From contig JAAWAC010000012.1 of NCBI GenBank assembly GCA_022791975.1, positions 122,518 through 186,517 of the forward strand: DNA of 64,000 nt, in the 5' to 3' direction. Positions 1-8,892 of the stretch are shown one piece after another. The position numbers were made by a program, and so were the translations under genes. A model generated the notes under the pieces. The model did no database searches. It worked only from the letters and a program-made list of their open reading frames with translations, and was not told the origin of the DNA. How positions within the stretch are numbered: position 1 is the stretch's first letter; each line of letters begins with the position of its first letter. Source of the DNA: Lachnospiraceae bacterium. Lineage in GTDB: Bacteria > Bacillota > Clostridia > Lachnospirales > Lachnospiraceae.

Positions 1-14
1 AGGAGGTATTCTTT

Positions 15-968
15 ATGAAAGTAGGAGTTGCAGGGGCAGGACTGATTGTTCCCACTTTTTTACGGGCCGCTGCCCTGGTGGAAACCATGGAGGTACAGGC
101 TCTCTTTGCCCGAAAGGATCAGGTACGGGCCGATATTTGTGAAAATTTTAACGTTCCTGTAGGTTACGATACCTATGAGAAGCTGCTGGCCGATCCGGAT
201 CTGGATGTAATTTACGTTGCCCTTCCCAATAACCTGCATTTTTCCTTTGCCAGGGAAGCCCTGGAGGCGGGAAAGCACGTGATTTTGGAAAAGCCCTTTA
301 CCGTAACCTATGAGGAGGCTGCCCGTCTGGCTGCCCTGGCCCGGGAGAAAAAACGGTATCTCTTTGAGGCTATCACCAACCTGTACAATCCCAATTTCGC
401 CAAAATTCAGGAGCTTCTGCCTAAGCTTGGAGACATTAAAATTGTGGAGATGAATTATTCTCAATATTCCAGCCGGTACGATGCCTTCCAGCAGGGGATC
501 ATCTGTCCGGTATTTGACCCGGCAAAGGCCGGTGGCGCCCTGATGGATTTAAATGTCTACAATATTCATCTGGCCACAGAGCTTTTTGGCCGTCCAAAGT
601 CTGTGCACTATTATGCCAATATGGAAAGGCAGGTGGACACTTCCGGTATTCTCATATTGGAGTATCCCGACTTTCCATGTGTGTGTATTGCCGCCAAGGA
701 TTGCGGCGCTCCCTGCTGCATCAATATCCAGGGAAACAAGGGATGCATCCACAGCAGCTCCATGCCCAATGAGTTAAAGGAGTTTTCTTTTATAGAAAAT
801 AAATGTCAGCCAAAAACATACCAACTTGCCGATTCTAGTGAACGTTTGTTCTATGAGTTAGCTACCTTTGCTGCCTTGTATGAACGGAAGGATGAAGCTG
901 CCTTTGAGAAACGGCTTTGTCACAGCCTGCTAGTCATGGAAGTTTTAGATCAGGCCCGAAGAGTCTAG
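15..968 (+). CDS. Gfo/Idh/MocA family NAD(P)-dependent oxidoreductase
   Basis: 317-aa protein. The N-terminus has a Rossmann nucleotide-binding turn (GVAGAGLIVPTF) and, near residue 93, the family hallmark EKP (VILEKPFTVTYEEA), followed by the usual C-terminal alpha/beta domain. Such enzymes oxidise or reduce sugar, inositol or related polyol substrates with NAD(P). AGGAGG at 1-6 with 8 nt to the ATG supports the start. The substrate cannot be read from sequence. The upstream side is cut by the window, so operon partners on that side are unseen; the next gene (fucI) is convergent. Confidence 0.9.
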   Translation: MKVGVAGAGLIVPTFLRAAALVETMEVQALFARKDQVRADICENFNVPVGYDTYEKLLADPDLDVIYVALPNNLHFSFAREALEAGKHVILEKPFTVTYEEAARLAALAREKKRYLFEAITNLYNPNFAKIQELLPKLGDIKIVEMNYSQYSSRYDAFQQGIICPVFDPAKAGGALMDLNVYNIHLATELFGRPKSVHYYANMERQVDTSGILILEYPDFPCVCIAAKDCGAPCCINIQGNKGCIHSSSMPNELKEFSFIENKCQPKTYQLADSSERLFYELATFAALYERKDEAAFEKRLCHSLLVMEVLDQARRV

Positions 969-1115
969 CGTCCTTTTACAGGCTCTGCTCTGTCCGGATA
1001 ATACTATCCTCCTGGGTCTGTGGGAACAGCACAGGGAGGCTTTAAATAGGCCTCCATCAACAACCCTGGAGACCAGAAATACGCAATCTAAATGTTATAA
1101 ACCAAAAACCTACAA

Positions 1116-1157
1116 AAATCCCTGGAAAATCTCGATTGGAAGATTTTCCAGGGATTT
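1116..1157 (-). terminator. Intrinsic terminator, 17-bp stem
   Basis: Perfect 17-bp inverted repeat (arms 1116-1132 and 1141-1157, 8-nt loop) between the convergent oxidoreductase and fucI genes. On the minus strand the second arm is followed by a short T run, so it most clearly ends fucI. It may act in both directions. Confidence 0.8.
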
Positions 1158-1212
1158 CTTATACGCCACAAATAGTTAACTCTATAATAGAACCCTTCTC
1201 CTGTTTCTTTGC

Positions 1213-3015
1213 TTAGCGAATGGTCTTATACAGAGGACCATAGGCCTGGCAAGCTCTGTAATCCTGTCCCTCTTTGTCCATGCCAAAGGCGTTCCATGCG
1301 GTGGGACGGAAGATCTTATCCTCCGGTACATTGTGCATGCAAACCGGGATGCGCAGCATGGAGCACAGAGTAATCAGATCCGCACCAATATGTCCATAGC
1401 TGATAGCGCCGTGGTTTGCGCCCCAGTTATTCATCACATCATAGGCGGTCTTAAAGGCGCCTTCACCGGTGCATCTGGGCGCAAACCAGGTGCAGGGCCA
1501 TGTATAGTCCGTTCTCTTCCACAGTACATCGGTTACCTGCTCTGGCAGTTTCACAGTCCAGCCCTCTGCAATCTGCAACACGGGCCCCAGACCCTTCACC
1601 AGATTTAGACGAATCATGGTGGCCGGCATCTCAGCCTCTGTCACAAACCGGGAGGAATATCCGCCACCGCGGAAATAGCCGTTGTCTGCCGCATTCCAGG
1701 TGGTTGCCGCCATAATGGCATCCTGGTCTGCCTCTGTTACATTCCACCACTCCTTCATGCAGGCATTTCCATTCTCATCCTTGGCCTGGCCACAGGCATC
1801 CAGACAAGCTGCACCAGAGTTAATCAGATGAATAAAGCCGTCTGCTTCCTTGGCTTTTCCATCAATATCATAGCCTGTAGCCTTCTTGACAGCATCGCCG
1901 CTCCAGTAAGTACGCACATCTGCAAAGATCTGAGCCCGGTTGGTGAGAAGCTTCATAAACATCATGCCAAGGCCGTTGAGCACATCGTTCTCTGTAGCCA
2001 GCACATAGGGCTCTCTGGCTCCGTTCCAGTCAAAGGAGGTGTTGAGCATAGCCTCGGGGAAATCGCAGTTGGGATAGAAATCAGTCCACTGTCTCTGTCC
2101 CTGGAAACCTGCTGCCAAGGCATTGTGACCAATGGCCTCCTCGGAAAACTTGGGATCAAGCTTATCGCTTCCACACATAAGATCTTTGATGATAACCATC
2201 ATCTTTACTACAAATTCCCAATCCTTTTCCTTCTGCTCCTCAGACTTTTGCAGTTCAGGGGGATTCTTGTCAAAGCCAATCTTACATTTCTCCTTGGTCC
2301 ACTTGAGAGCCTTCTGGAATTCCTCCTCATCGTAGATGCCCTCGGTCATCCGGCGAATGATTTCCACCTCATCCACAGACTCTACACGCATGCCCAGATA
2401 TTCCTCAATAAAGGCTGAGTCAATGATGGAGCCGCCGATACCCATACAGATGGAACCAATCTGTAGATAGGATTTTCCTCTCATAGTGGCAGCAGCTACA
2501 GCCGCGCGGCCAAAGCGCAGCAGCTTCTCTTTCACATCCTCGGGAATGGAGGTATCATCTGCCTCCTGTACATCATGACCATAGATGCCAAAGGCCGGAA
2601 GTCCCTTCTGGGAATGGGTGGCCAGCACGGATGCCAGATACACGGCTCCGGGACGCTCTGTACCGTTAAAACCCCAAACACCTTTGATGGTCATAGGGTC
2701 CATATCCATGGTCTCTGCACCGTAGCACCAGCAGGGAGTCACAGTCAAGGTAATATCCACACCAGCTTTTTTAAATTTATTTGCACAGGCCGCTGCCTCG
2801 CCCACACGCCCGATGGTGGTATCCGCGATCACAACCTTCACCGGCTCTCCATTGGAGTAGCGCAGATTTTCCTCAAACAGCTTTGCCGCTGATTTTGCCA
2901 TATTCATAGTCTGCTCTTCCAGGGAGCCCCGCACATCCAATGCGCCTCTTCTGCCGTCAATGGTGGGACGGATGCCGATCACCGGGTAATCACCTATCAA
3001 TCTGTTTTTTGCCAT
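1213..3015 (-). CDS. fucI: L-fucose isomerase
   Basis: 600 aa, close to the ~591 aa of E. coli FucI. It interconverts L-fucose and L-fuculose (also D-arabinose and D-ribulose) in cytoplasmic fucose catabolism and needs Mn2+. Highly characteristic stretches are present: [54 protein letters not shown], and the C-terminal [15 protein letters not shown]. By remembered alignment the metal/catalytic residues are E342, D366 and about H535. GGAGG sits before the ATG. No fuculokinase or aldolase lies nearby, so the rest of the pathway must be elsewhere. The divergent AraC/cupin gene is the likely regulator. Confidence 0.97.
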   Translation of the reverse strand: MAKNRLIGDYPVIGIRPTIDGRRGALDVRGSLEEQTMNMAKSAAKLFEENLRYSNGEPVKVVIADTTIGRVGEAAACANKFKKAGVDITLTVTPCWCYGAETMDMDPMTIKGVWGFNGTERPGAVYLASVLATHSQKGLPAFGIYGHDVQEADDTSIPEDVKEKLLRFGRAAVAAATMRGKSYLQIGSICMGIGGSIIDSAFIEEYLGMRVESVDEVEIIRRMTEGIYDEEEFQKALKWTKEKCKIGFDKNPPELQKSEEQKEKDWEFVVKMMVIIKDLMCGSDKLDPKFSEEAIGHNALAAGFQGQRQWTDFYPNCDFPEAMLNTSFDWNGAREPYVLATENDVLNGLGMMFMKLLTNRAQIFADVRTYWSGDAVKKATGYDIDGKAKEADGFIHLINSGAACLDACGQAKDENGNACMKEWWNVTEADQDAIMAATTWNAADNGYFRGGGYSSRFVTEAEMPATMIRLNLVKGLGPVLQIAEGWTVKLPEQVTDVLWKRTDYTWPCTWFAPRCTGEGAFKTAYDVMNNWGANHGAISYGHIGADLITLCSMLRIPVCMHNVPEDKIFRPTAWNAFGMDKEGQDYRACQAYGPLYKTIR

Positions 3016-3140
3016 GCTTTTACCTCCGCTTTCTTTTTGACCTTATTCATTATTACTAATAAGAGGAACTCACTTCCTTCTTTTATGTACCGATTATACA
3101 ATAATTTTTGTCCAAATGCACGTAATTTTCTATTGGGATA

Positions 3141-3169
3141 TGGACATTTTTTGTGATAATTAGTATACT
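3141..3169 (+). promoter_or_regulatory. Sigma-A-type promoter of the AraC gene
   Basis: TGGACA (3141-3146), 17-bp spacer, TATACT (3164-3169), about 70 bp before the AraC-family start codon in the fucI/AraC divergent region. On the opposite strand a TATAAT (3093-3098) precedes fucI, but without a convincing -35. Confidence 0.6.
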
Positions 3170-3237
3170 GTAAGTAACAGCTAAGGAAGACCCAAGATAA
3201 GCGTGGAGGAAATCCCAGCGCAGAAAGGAGGCTGTCC

Positions 3238-4212
3238 ATGAAAGCATTTCACGAGGTGCGCAGCTATGATTCCGATTTCATGGTCTGGCATTCCGCCTAC
3301 CGGAACATCAGTTTCCTGGCTCACTGGCACAAAGAGATCGAGCTGATCTTTATCCGTTCCGGCTGCTGCCGTTTAAGCGTATCTGACCAGACATTTTTAG
3401 CCCGGACCGGAGATTGTGTGGTTTGCGAAAGCGGAGCCATCCATTACAGCGATTCCTTTGATCTGGACAACTCCCTGGATTTTGTTATTTTTGATACCAG
3501 TATTCTCAGCTCCATGTTTCAAAATCCCCATTTCACCCGGCCTCTGATTACCCGGGAGGAGCTTTTGAATTATGGCCTTTCGGAGGAACTGGAGCAGCTT
3601 ATCCTGCTGGTGTCCAGAGAGCTTTCCCAGAAGCAGTCCTACTATCAGGAGATCGTGGAGGCCTCCCTCTGCCGCTTCTGGAATCTGCTGAAACGGCACC
3701 ACCCCCGCAGTACGGAACACTCCCCCGCGGAAAACCGCAGGGAACATATGCTCACAGAGCTCCAGGCCCTGCTGGATTACATAGATTCTCACTACACGGA
3801 AAATATTTCTCTGGAATACGCCGCGGCTCGCATGAATTTTAGCCCCAGCTATTTTTCCAGAGTCTTTAAAAACCTGGTTGGCATTAATTTTGTCACCTAT
3901 CTAAACCTGGTCCGGGTGGAGCAGGCCGCCAAACAGCTACGGGAGAGCAATCGCAAGGTCACGGATATCGCCCTGGACTGTGGCTTTAATAACATCCGCA
4001 CTTTTAACCGGGTCTTTAAGGAGATTACCGGCTTTACACCCTCGGCTTTCTTGCTCCAGCCGGACCCGGACGCCTACAAAATGACTTATTACAACCGACG
4101 TTCCCTGGAAAAGCAATTTGTGGAAAACGACTCCATGACAATCATTACCCATAAGGAAGGGCACAAAAAACGGCCGGAAGCTTTCCGAAAATCTCTCCGG
4201 AATAGCGAATAG
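3238..4212 (+). CDS. AraC family transcriptional regulator with N-terminal cupin domain
   Basis: 324 aa. The N-terminal ~110 residues look like an AraC-type cupin sugar-binding domain (HWHKEIELIFIRSG; GDCVVCESGAIHY). The C-terminal ~100 residues hold two helix-turn-helix motifs, including FSPSYFSRVFKNLVG and CGFNNIRTFNRVFKEITGFTPS. A good AAAGGAGG precedes the ATG. It is transcribed divergently from fucI with 222 bp between them, so control of fucI by a sugar ligand is the natural inference. It carries a lysine/arginine-rich tail of about 50 residues after the HTH. Confidence 0.93.
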   Translation: MKAFHEVRSYDSDFMVWHSAYRNISFLAHWHKEIELIFIRSGCCRLSVSDQTFLARTGDCVVCESGAIHYSDSFDLDNSLDFVIFDTSILSSMFQNPHFTRPLITREELLNYGLSEELEQLILLVSRELSQKQSYYQEIVEASLCRFWNLLKRHHPRSTEHSPAENRREHMLTELQALLDYIDSHYTENISLEYAAARMNFSPSYFSRVFKNLVGINFVTYLNLVRVEQAAKQLRESNRKVTDIALDCGFNNIRTFNRVFKEITGFTPSAFLLQPDPDAYKMTYYNRRSLEKQFVENDSMTIITHKEGHKKRPEAFRKSLRNSE

Positions 4213-4259
4213 CGGCCCTATATAATCATTTATTTTATAGAAAAGAAAGGACTCCGCCT

Positions 4260-4745
4260 ATGTCTGAAATGCCGGTTCTGTATCGGAAACGCCTGATTCC
4301 CAATGAATGCATTTTGCTGAAAAATGACAAAATCCTCTACCACGACCAACAATTCCTTATCACCCAATGGCATACCCTGCGCCCTAAAAAAGAGCTAGAC
4401 CATGGCTGCTCCTGTTATCTTTTAAAGGAGGGCTGGAAGGTCAGCAAGTTTCTCAATGCTCAAAACCAGCTGATCTGTTGGTACTGTGACATTATTGACA
4501 CGGAGTATGATGTCCGTGCAAACACCTATACCTTTATCGATCTGCTGGCAGATGTTCTGGTTTACCCAGATGGGCGCGTCCACGTGGTGGACCTGGACGA
4601 GGTCGCAGATGCCCTGGAGGAAAATCTCATCACCATTGAACAGATGAAATCCTGTATGCGCAAGCTTAACGCTTTGCTGGAAATTATCTATTCCGGAGAG
4701 CTTTTGCGGTTGCCTTGTATCTTAAAGATGGTGGATCTGGAATAG
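4260..4745 (+). CDS. DUF402 domain protein (possible nucleoside diphosphate phosphatase)
   Basis: 161 aa. The central signature is that of DUF402 (Ntdp/FomD) proteins: WYCDIIDTEYDV, then FIDLLADVLVYPDGRVHVVDLDE, which supplies the acidic metal ligands. Characterised members hydrolyse nucleoside di- or triphosphates with Mn2+, but members vary and the substrate here is unknown. It starts 47 bp after the AraC gene on the same strand with AAAGGA upstream, so the two may be cotranscribed. Confidence 0.8.
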   Translation: MSEMPVLYRKRLIPNECILLKNDKILYHDQQFLITQWHTLRPKKELDHGCSCYLLKEGWKVSKFLNAQNQLICWYCDIIDTEYDVRANTYTFIDLLADVLVYPDGRVHVVDLDEVADALEENLITIEQMKSCMRKLNALLEIIYSGELLRLPCILKMVDLE

Positions 4746-4753
4746 CACAAAAA

Positions 4754-4800
4754 ATATGCCCGAAATACTCCCTGCTTCCCAAAGAGCATTTCGGGCATAT
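4754..4800. terminator. Bidirectional terminator
   Basis: Perfect 13-bp inverted repeat (4754-4766 with 4788-4800), extended by three more pairs after one mismatch. It is flanked by A-rich DNA on the left and lies between convergent genes (DUF402 plus strand, dCMP deaminase minus strand). Confidence 0.75.
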
Positions 4801-4815
4801 GCCATTTATCTGATT

Positions 4816-5301
4816 TTACAGCTCCAGCTCCACTCTGCGCTTTGTCCTCTCATAGGGGATAAATTGTACTCCCGCTGCCTTCAGCATCCGCTTGGAGGCT
4901 ATGATTGCCGCCGTGTTGGCATATTTATCACAGTCATAGATCACCGTCTTAATTCCTGCCTGAATAATGGCCTTGGCGCACTCGTTACAGGGAAACAAGG
5001 ATACGTAAAGCTTCGATCCCTCCAGGCTTCCGCCTCGGTAGTTCAAAATGGCATTTAACTCGCTGTGGGTCACAAAGGGATACTTGGTCTCATTCTCCTC
5101 CCCCTCTCTCTCCCAGGGGAATTGGTCGTCATCACAGCCTAAGGGAAATCCATTATAGCCCATGGACAGAATTTTATTATCCGGACTTACAATGCAGGCC
5201 CCCACCTGGGTACCAGGGTCCTTGGAGCGCAGCGCAGACAGCTTGGCCACTCCCATAAAGTATTCATCCCAGCTGATATAATCCTTGCGTTTTCCTCCCA
5301 T
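4816..5301 (-). CDS. dCMP deaminase (ComEB-like)
   Basis: 161 aa. Zinc-dependent cytidine/deoxycytidylate deaminase fold: THSELNAIL supplies the histidine ligand and catalytic glutamate, and FPCNECAKAI supplies the two cysteine ligands. It converts dCMP to dUMP for thymidylate synthesis. It is last in a minus-strand run rpiB-upp-dCMP deaminase with intervals of 6 and 14 bp, so it is probably translated from one mRNA with the uracil salvage gene. Confidence 0.92.
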   Translation of the reverse strand: MGGKRKDYISWDEYFMGVAKLSALRSKDPGTQVGACIVSPDNKILSMGYNGFPLGCDDDQFPWEREGEENETKYPFVTHSELNAILNYRGGSLEGSKLYVSLFPCNECAKAIIQAGIKTVIYDCDKYANTAAIIASKRMLKAAGVQFIPYERTKRRVELEL

Positions 5302-5315
5302 ATTGCCACCCCTTT

Positions 5316-5945
5316 TTATTTAGTTCCAAAAATCCGGTCTCCCGCATCGCCCAGTCCCGGTACAATATACCCCATTTCATTTAGATGGTCATCCAGAGCT
5401 CCAATATAAATATCCACATCCGGGTGCTCCTGCTGCATGCGCTTCACACCCTCCGGAGCCGCAATGATGCACATAAAACGGATATTTTTTACACCCCGGT
5501 TTTTCAGCATCTGAATAGCTGCCACCGAAGAGCCACCTGTGGCCAACATGGGATCAACCACAAACACATCCCGCTCTGCACAGTCTTTAGGCACCTTGCA
5601 GTAATACTCCACCGGCTCCAGGGTCTCCTCATTCCTGTACAGTCCAATATGTCCCACTTTGGCTGAGGGAATCATCGCCAGCATGCCATCCACCATTCCC
5701 AGTCCTGCCCGGAGAATGGGCACAATGGCCAGCTTTTTTCCCACCAGCTCCTTGACCATGGTTTTGCAGATAGGCGTCTCAATCTCCACATCTGTCAGCT
5801 TTAAATCCTTGGTCGCCTCATAGGTTATCAGGCTGGCAATTTCTCCAATCATGTTACGAAAGTCCTTTGAGCCCGTCTCTGTCCTGCGGATCACACCAAT
5901 TTTGTGCTGGATCAGCGGGTGCTCCATGACTACCACCTTTGACAT
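5316..5945 (-). CDS. upp: Uracil phosphoribosyltransferase
   Basis: Converts uracil and PRPP to UMP. The PRPP-binding loop is [14 protein letters not shown]; the C-terminal [16 protein letters not shown] is the uracil-binding signature. The chosen ATG gives 209 aa, the usual length, and sits 8 nt after AGGAGG. An ATG two codons upstream lies only 2 nt from that site. It is tightly spaced with rpiB upstream and the dCMP deaminase downstream, forming a pyrimidine salvage/pentose unit. Confidence 0.97.
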   Translation of the reverse strand: MSKVVVMEHPLIQHKIGVIRRTETGSKDFRNMIGEIASLITYEATKDLKLTDVEIETPICKTMVKELVGKKLAIVPILRAGLGMVDGMLAMIPSAKVGHIGLYRNEETLEPVEYYCKVPKDCAERDVFVVDPMLATGGSSVAAIQMLKNRGVKNIRFMCIIAAPEGVKRMQQEHPDVDIYIGALDDHLNEMGYIVPGLGDAGDRIFGTK

Positions 5946-5957
5946 TGGCATATCCTC

Positions 5958-6386
5958 CTACTCTTCTATCTGGCGTATTCTGTTTTTATGGCGCTCTTCA
6001 TCGGAAAACGGTGTATTCAGAAAGGTATCCACAATCTTTACCGCCAGACCGGGACCTACCACCCGTCCTCCCAAAGCCAGCACATTGGCATCATTGTGCA
6101 ATCTGGTGGCCTCTGCGCAGAAGCAGTCCGTACACAATGCCGCCCGGATTCCCGGAATCTTGTTGGCTGTAATGGAAATGCCAATGCCTGTCCCACAGAT
6201 CAAAATGCCCTTCTCACATTCCCCTGACAGGATGGCCCCTGCCACCAGCTTGGCATACACCGGATAATCCACAGCAGCCGTGCTGTCACAACCAAAATCC
6301 TTGTATTCCAGGCCCTCCTTTTTCAGATACGCGATGATTTCCTGCTTCAATTCATAACCGCCATGGTCACAGCCTAATGCTATCAT
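5958..6386 (-). CDS. rpiB: Ribose 5-phosphate isomerase B
   Basis: 142 aa from the preferred start (MIALGCDHGG), which follows AAGGAG by 9 nt; the frame stays open 35 codons upstream but that part does not resemble the family. It interconverts ribose-5-P and ribulose-5-P (some members act on allose-6-P). Hallmarks are CDHGGYELK near the N-terminus and ILICGTGIGISITANK with the catalytic cysteine. It is first gene of the rpiB-upp-dCMP deaminase run and has its own promoter. Confidence 0.95.
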   Translation of the reverse strand: MIALGCDHGGYELKQEIIAYLKKEGLEYKDFGCDSTAAVDYPVYAKLVAGAILSGECEKGILICGTGIGISITANKIPGIRAALCTDCFCAEATRLHNDANVLALGGRVVGPGLAVKIVDTFLNTPFSDEERHKNRIRQIEE

Positions 6387-6429
6387 AGTCCCCATCTCCT
6401 TATCTATAATCTGTTTCCTTCTGCCCTTT

Positions 6430-6458
6430 ATTATACGTGGAAACCCAGAAGGCGTCAA
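6430..6458 (-). promoter_or_regulatory. Promoter of rpiB-upp operon
   Basis: On the minus strand TTGACG (6458-6453), a 17-bp spacer, and a perfect TATAAT (6435-6430), about 45 bp before the rpiB start codon. It sits downstream of the MATE gene, making rpiB-upp-deaminase separable from the MarR/MATE transcript. Confidence 0.75.
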
Positions 6459-6487
6459 TGGAGTTCTGGATTTTAATCGCTGTATCC

Positions 6488-7816
6488 TCAATAACCATAG
6501 TTCTTTTTCTCCACCCTGAGAAAAATCCCTGTCACCATCATGGCCATCATCTCCGCGGCAACTATGGAAAGCCAGATCCCGTCTACCCGCCAGATAAGGG
6601 GAAAGATCAAAACCGCCGCCACCTGAAAGATCAGCGTCCGCAAAAAGGAAATCACCGCGGAAACCAACCCGTTGCTTAAGGCAGTAAAGAAGGAGGAACC
6701 AAAAATAACATATCCTGAAAAGAGAAAGGAAAAGGCAAACAGAGAAAAGGCACGCACTGTCAAGTCCAAAAGCTCCTTGTCATAGCCTGTAAATACAAAG
6801 GAAAGAGGCCGCGCAAGCACCTGGGATGCCCCAAACATAGCCACCGCGAACATTCCCAGCAGTACAAGGCTCTTTCTTAACAGCCCTTTTAACTCCAGGC
6901 GGTTTTGGGCGCCATAGTGGTACCCGATAATAGGCGCCGTTCCTACGGAATACCCGATAAAAATCGCCTGAAATACTAGGCTCACATACATCAGCACCCC
7001 ATAAGCCGCCACTCCGTCCTCCCCTACATATTTTAACAGCTGCAAGTTATAGAGCATGTTTACCAGGGACATGGATATATTGTTCAAAAGCTCCGATACT
7101 CCGTTGGTACAAGTCTTTAAAAGGGCTCTTCCGTCAAAATGGGTTCTGCCCAGCCGCAAAAGACTGTTGTTAGGACATGCAAAATAAACCAGAGGGATTC
7201 CTCCACCCACACATTGACTCAGAGCCGTGGCCACAGCCGCGCCTGCAAGTCCCCAGCGAAATACCGCCACAAACAGAGCATCCAGGACAATATTGGTGCA
7301 CCCGGCTGCAATGGTCACATAAAGTCCCAGGGCAGACTTTTCTGCTGTGACAAATAGGCACTGAAATTCATATTGCAAAATAAAGGCTGGTATTGCCAGC
7401 AAGATAATGCGTCCGTAGGCAACACTGTCCTCCAAAAGCTGTCCCTGGGCTCCCAAAAGAACTGCCAGAGGGCGCAGGAAAATCAATCCCAAAGCTGCCA
7501 GAATCACACCGCAAATCCCAGATGTATACACAATCAGGGAAAACAGCCGCTGTGCTCTTTCTTTTTTCCCCTGCCCCAATGTCATAGCAATCAGAGCACC
7601 GCCCCCAGTTCCAAACATAAAGCCCGCGCAGCCCAGCATCATCAAAAAGGGCATGATAAAATTCACCGCTGTAAATGGGGTTTTCCCCACATAATTTGAC
7701 ACAAAAAAGCCGTCAACCACCCCGTAAATCGAGGTAAAAACCAGCGTGATCATGGAGGGCAGGGTAAACCGCAGTAATTTTTTATAATCAAAATGATCCG
7801 ATAATGGAATCCTCAT
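6488..7816 (-). CDS. MATE family multidrug efflux transporter
   Basis: 442 aa, polytopic with roughly 12 hydrophobic segments. It starts like the MATE/MepA group (LLRFTLPSMITLVFTSIYGVVDGFFVSNYVG) and has internal duplication of the fold. It would export cationic drugs or metabolites in exchange for Na+ or H+. GGAGG is 6 nt before the ATG. It lies 12 bp after a MarR repressor gene on the same strand, the classic repressor-pump pairing, so expression is likely induced by MarR ligands. Confidence 0.93.
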   Translation of the reverse strand: MRIPLSDHFDYKKLLRFTLPSMITLVFTSIYGVVDGFFVSNYVGKTPFTAVNFIMPFLMMLGCAGFMFGTGGGALIAMTLGQGKKERAQRLFSLIVYTSGICGVILAALGLIFLRPLAVLLGAQGQLLEDSVAYGRIILLAIPAFILQYEFQCLFVTAEKSALGLYVTIAAGCTNIVLDALFVAVFRWGLAGAAVATALSQCVGGGIPLVYFACPNNSLLRLGRTHFDGRALLKTCTNGVSELLNNISMSLVNMLYNLQLLKYVGEDGVAAYGVLMYVSLVFQAIFIGYSVGTAPIIGYHYGAQNRLELKGLLRKSLVLLGMFAVAMFGASQVLARPLSFVFTGYDKELLDLTVRAFSLFAFSFLFSGYVIFGSSFFTALSNGLVSAVISFLRTLIFQVAAVLIFPLIWRVDGIWLSIVAAEMMAMMVTGIFLRVEKKNYGY

Positions 7817-7828
7817 AAATACCTCCGT

Positions 7829-8266
7829 CTACAGCTCCTTCGCCTTCTCTCTGAGCGCAAGTAAAAATCGCTCCGTAAGCTCCAAATACATCTTCACATC
7901 CTCCCTCTGCCAGGAAGCAAGGATCTCATTCTCTGCCTGAAGTACCCGGATGGCAGTGCCCTTGGCCAAATGGATTCCCTTTTCTGTCAGGCACACATTC
8001 TTATTTTTAACACCCATAACCTCCAGGTAAACAATCCCCTCCGCCTCCAGCTTGCGCAGCGCGGAATTAATGGTCTGCTTGCTTAGTCCCGAGCGGTGAC
8101 AGATATCCTGCAAGGGGCAGCTGTCCCCATTGTCACAAATGGTATAGAGAATAATCATGGCACTGTCAGACAATCCCAGCTTGTAAGATATATGGTGATA
8201 GACTCCCTCTATCTCCCCAAGTAAGTGGTTGAATCGCTTCATATCCTTCGAGCTGTATGGCTGCAT
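7829..8266 (-). CDS. MarR family transcriptional regulator
   Basis: 145 aa winged-helix protein: the recognition region is DICHRSGLSKQTINSALRKLEAEGIVYLE, followed by the wing KNKNVCLTEKG. GGAGGG precedes the ATG. It is first gene of a two-gene unit with the MATE exporter. Two palindromic sites in its own promoter (8286-8325) strongly suggest autoregulation. Confidence 0.93.
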   Translation of the reverse strand: MQPYSSKDMKRFNHLLGEIEGVYHHISYKLGLSDSAMIILYTICDNGDSCPLQDICHRSGLSKQTINSALRKLEAEGIVYLEVMGVKNKNVCLTEKGIHLAKGTAIRVLQAENEILASWQREDVKMYLELTERFLLALREKAKEL

Positions 8267-8285
8267 AATAGATCTCCCTCCTTTA

Positions 8286-8334
8286 GTACGATTTCATACC
8301 ATAATAACATAGTACGAAATCATACCATTGTCAA
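8286..8334 (-). promoter_or_regulatory. MarR promoter with two tandem palindromic operators
   Basis: Minus-strand promoter TTGACA (8334-8329), 17-bp spacer, TATGTT (8311-8306). Two copies of a palindrome of form GTACGAWWTCATAC lie at 8286-8299 and 8312-8325, 26 bp apart centre to centre. One fills the -35/-10 spacer and the other covers the expected transcription start. Occupancy would block RNA polymerase, so this reads as the autorepression site for the MarR/MATE unit. Confidence 0.8.
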
Positions 8335-8529
8335 GGAATTTTAAGAATCTTTCAAAGGCTAACGAATTTTGTCGAAGTATCTTTCAAAAAAGCCTTGTGA
8401 AGTGCCTCAAATCCCCTCCTATATAATATAAACTTGGACGTCCATGGTCTTGATTTTATTGTGATCCTGTTTTAAAATATATTTAATGGGGATTTTGGAA
8501 ATCTCAAGACTTGATAAGGAGGCCGCAGT

Positions 8530-8892
8530 ATGCGCAAACGTATTTTGGTAGTGGATGATGACGAAATGAATTTGAAGAGAACAAGAATGATCCTGGAGAA
8601 GCATTACAATGTACTTCTTGCAGAATCAGGGCGGGAAGCTCTGGAAAAAATCAAGCGCGAGAAAATCGATCTGATTCTTCTTGATATAGCAATGCCCATT
8701 ATGGATGGCATCGAAACCTTTAAACGTATGAAGAATTCCTCTGTGGAAATTCCTGTTATCTTTCTGACTGCATCTGGGTATGAGGATGATGTGAAAAATG
8801 CTATCAGCCTGGGGGCTGTGAATTACCTGAAAAAACCATTTTTTCCGAAGGAACTGTTGAAGCGGGTTGCTATGGGGTTGGAAGAAAAATGA
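8530..8892 (+). CDS. Single-domain response regulator (receiver only)
   Basis: 120 aa, a lone REC domain with the acidic pocket VVDDDE, phospho-acceptor aspartate in LLDIAMPIMDG, the T/S switch in FLTASG and the lysine in YLKKPF. There is no output domain, so it would act as a phosphorelay intermediate or protein-binding switch. AAGGAGG supports the start. It overlaps the next kinase gene by 4 bp (ATGA), pointing to translational coupling. Confidence 0.93.
   Translation: MRKRILVVDDDEMNLKRTRMILEKHYNVLLAESGREALEKIKREKIDLILLDIAMPIMDGIETFKRMKNSSVEIPVIFLTASGYEDDVKNAISLGAVNYLKKPFFPKELLKRVAMGLEEK

Noticed and set aside
1036..1056. GGAGGC/GCCTCC hairpin after the first gene
   Set aside because: Short stem without a T run; the 17-bp stem at 1116-1157 is the convincing terminator.
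8368..8376. TTTGTCGAA resembling a Spo0A box upstream of the kinase operon
   Set aside because: A 7-bp core is expected several times by chance in 64 kb, and there is no well-placed promoter next to it.
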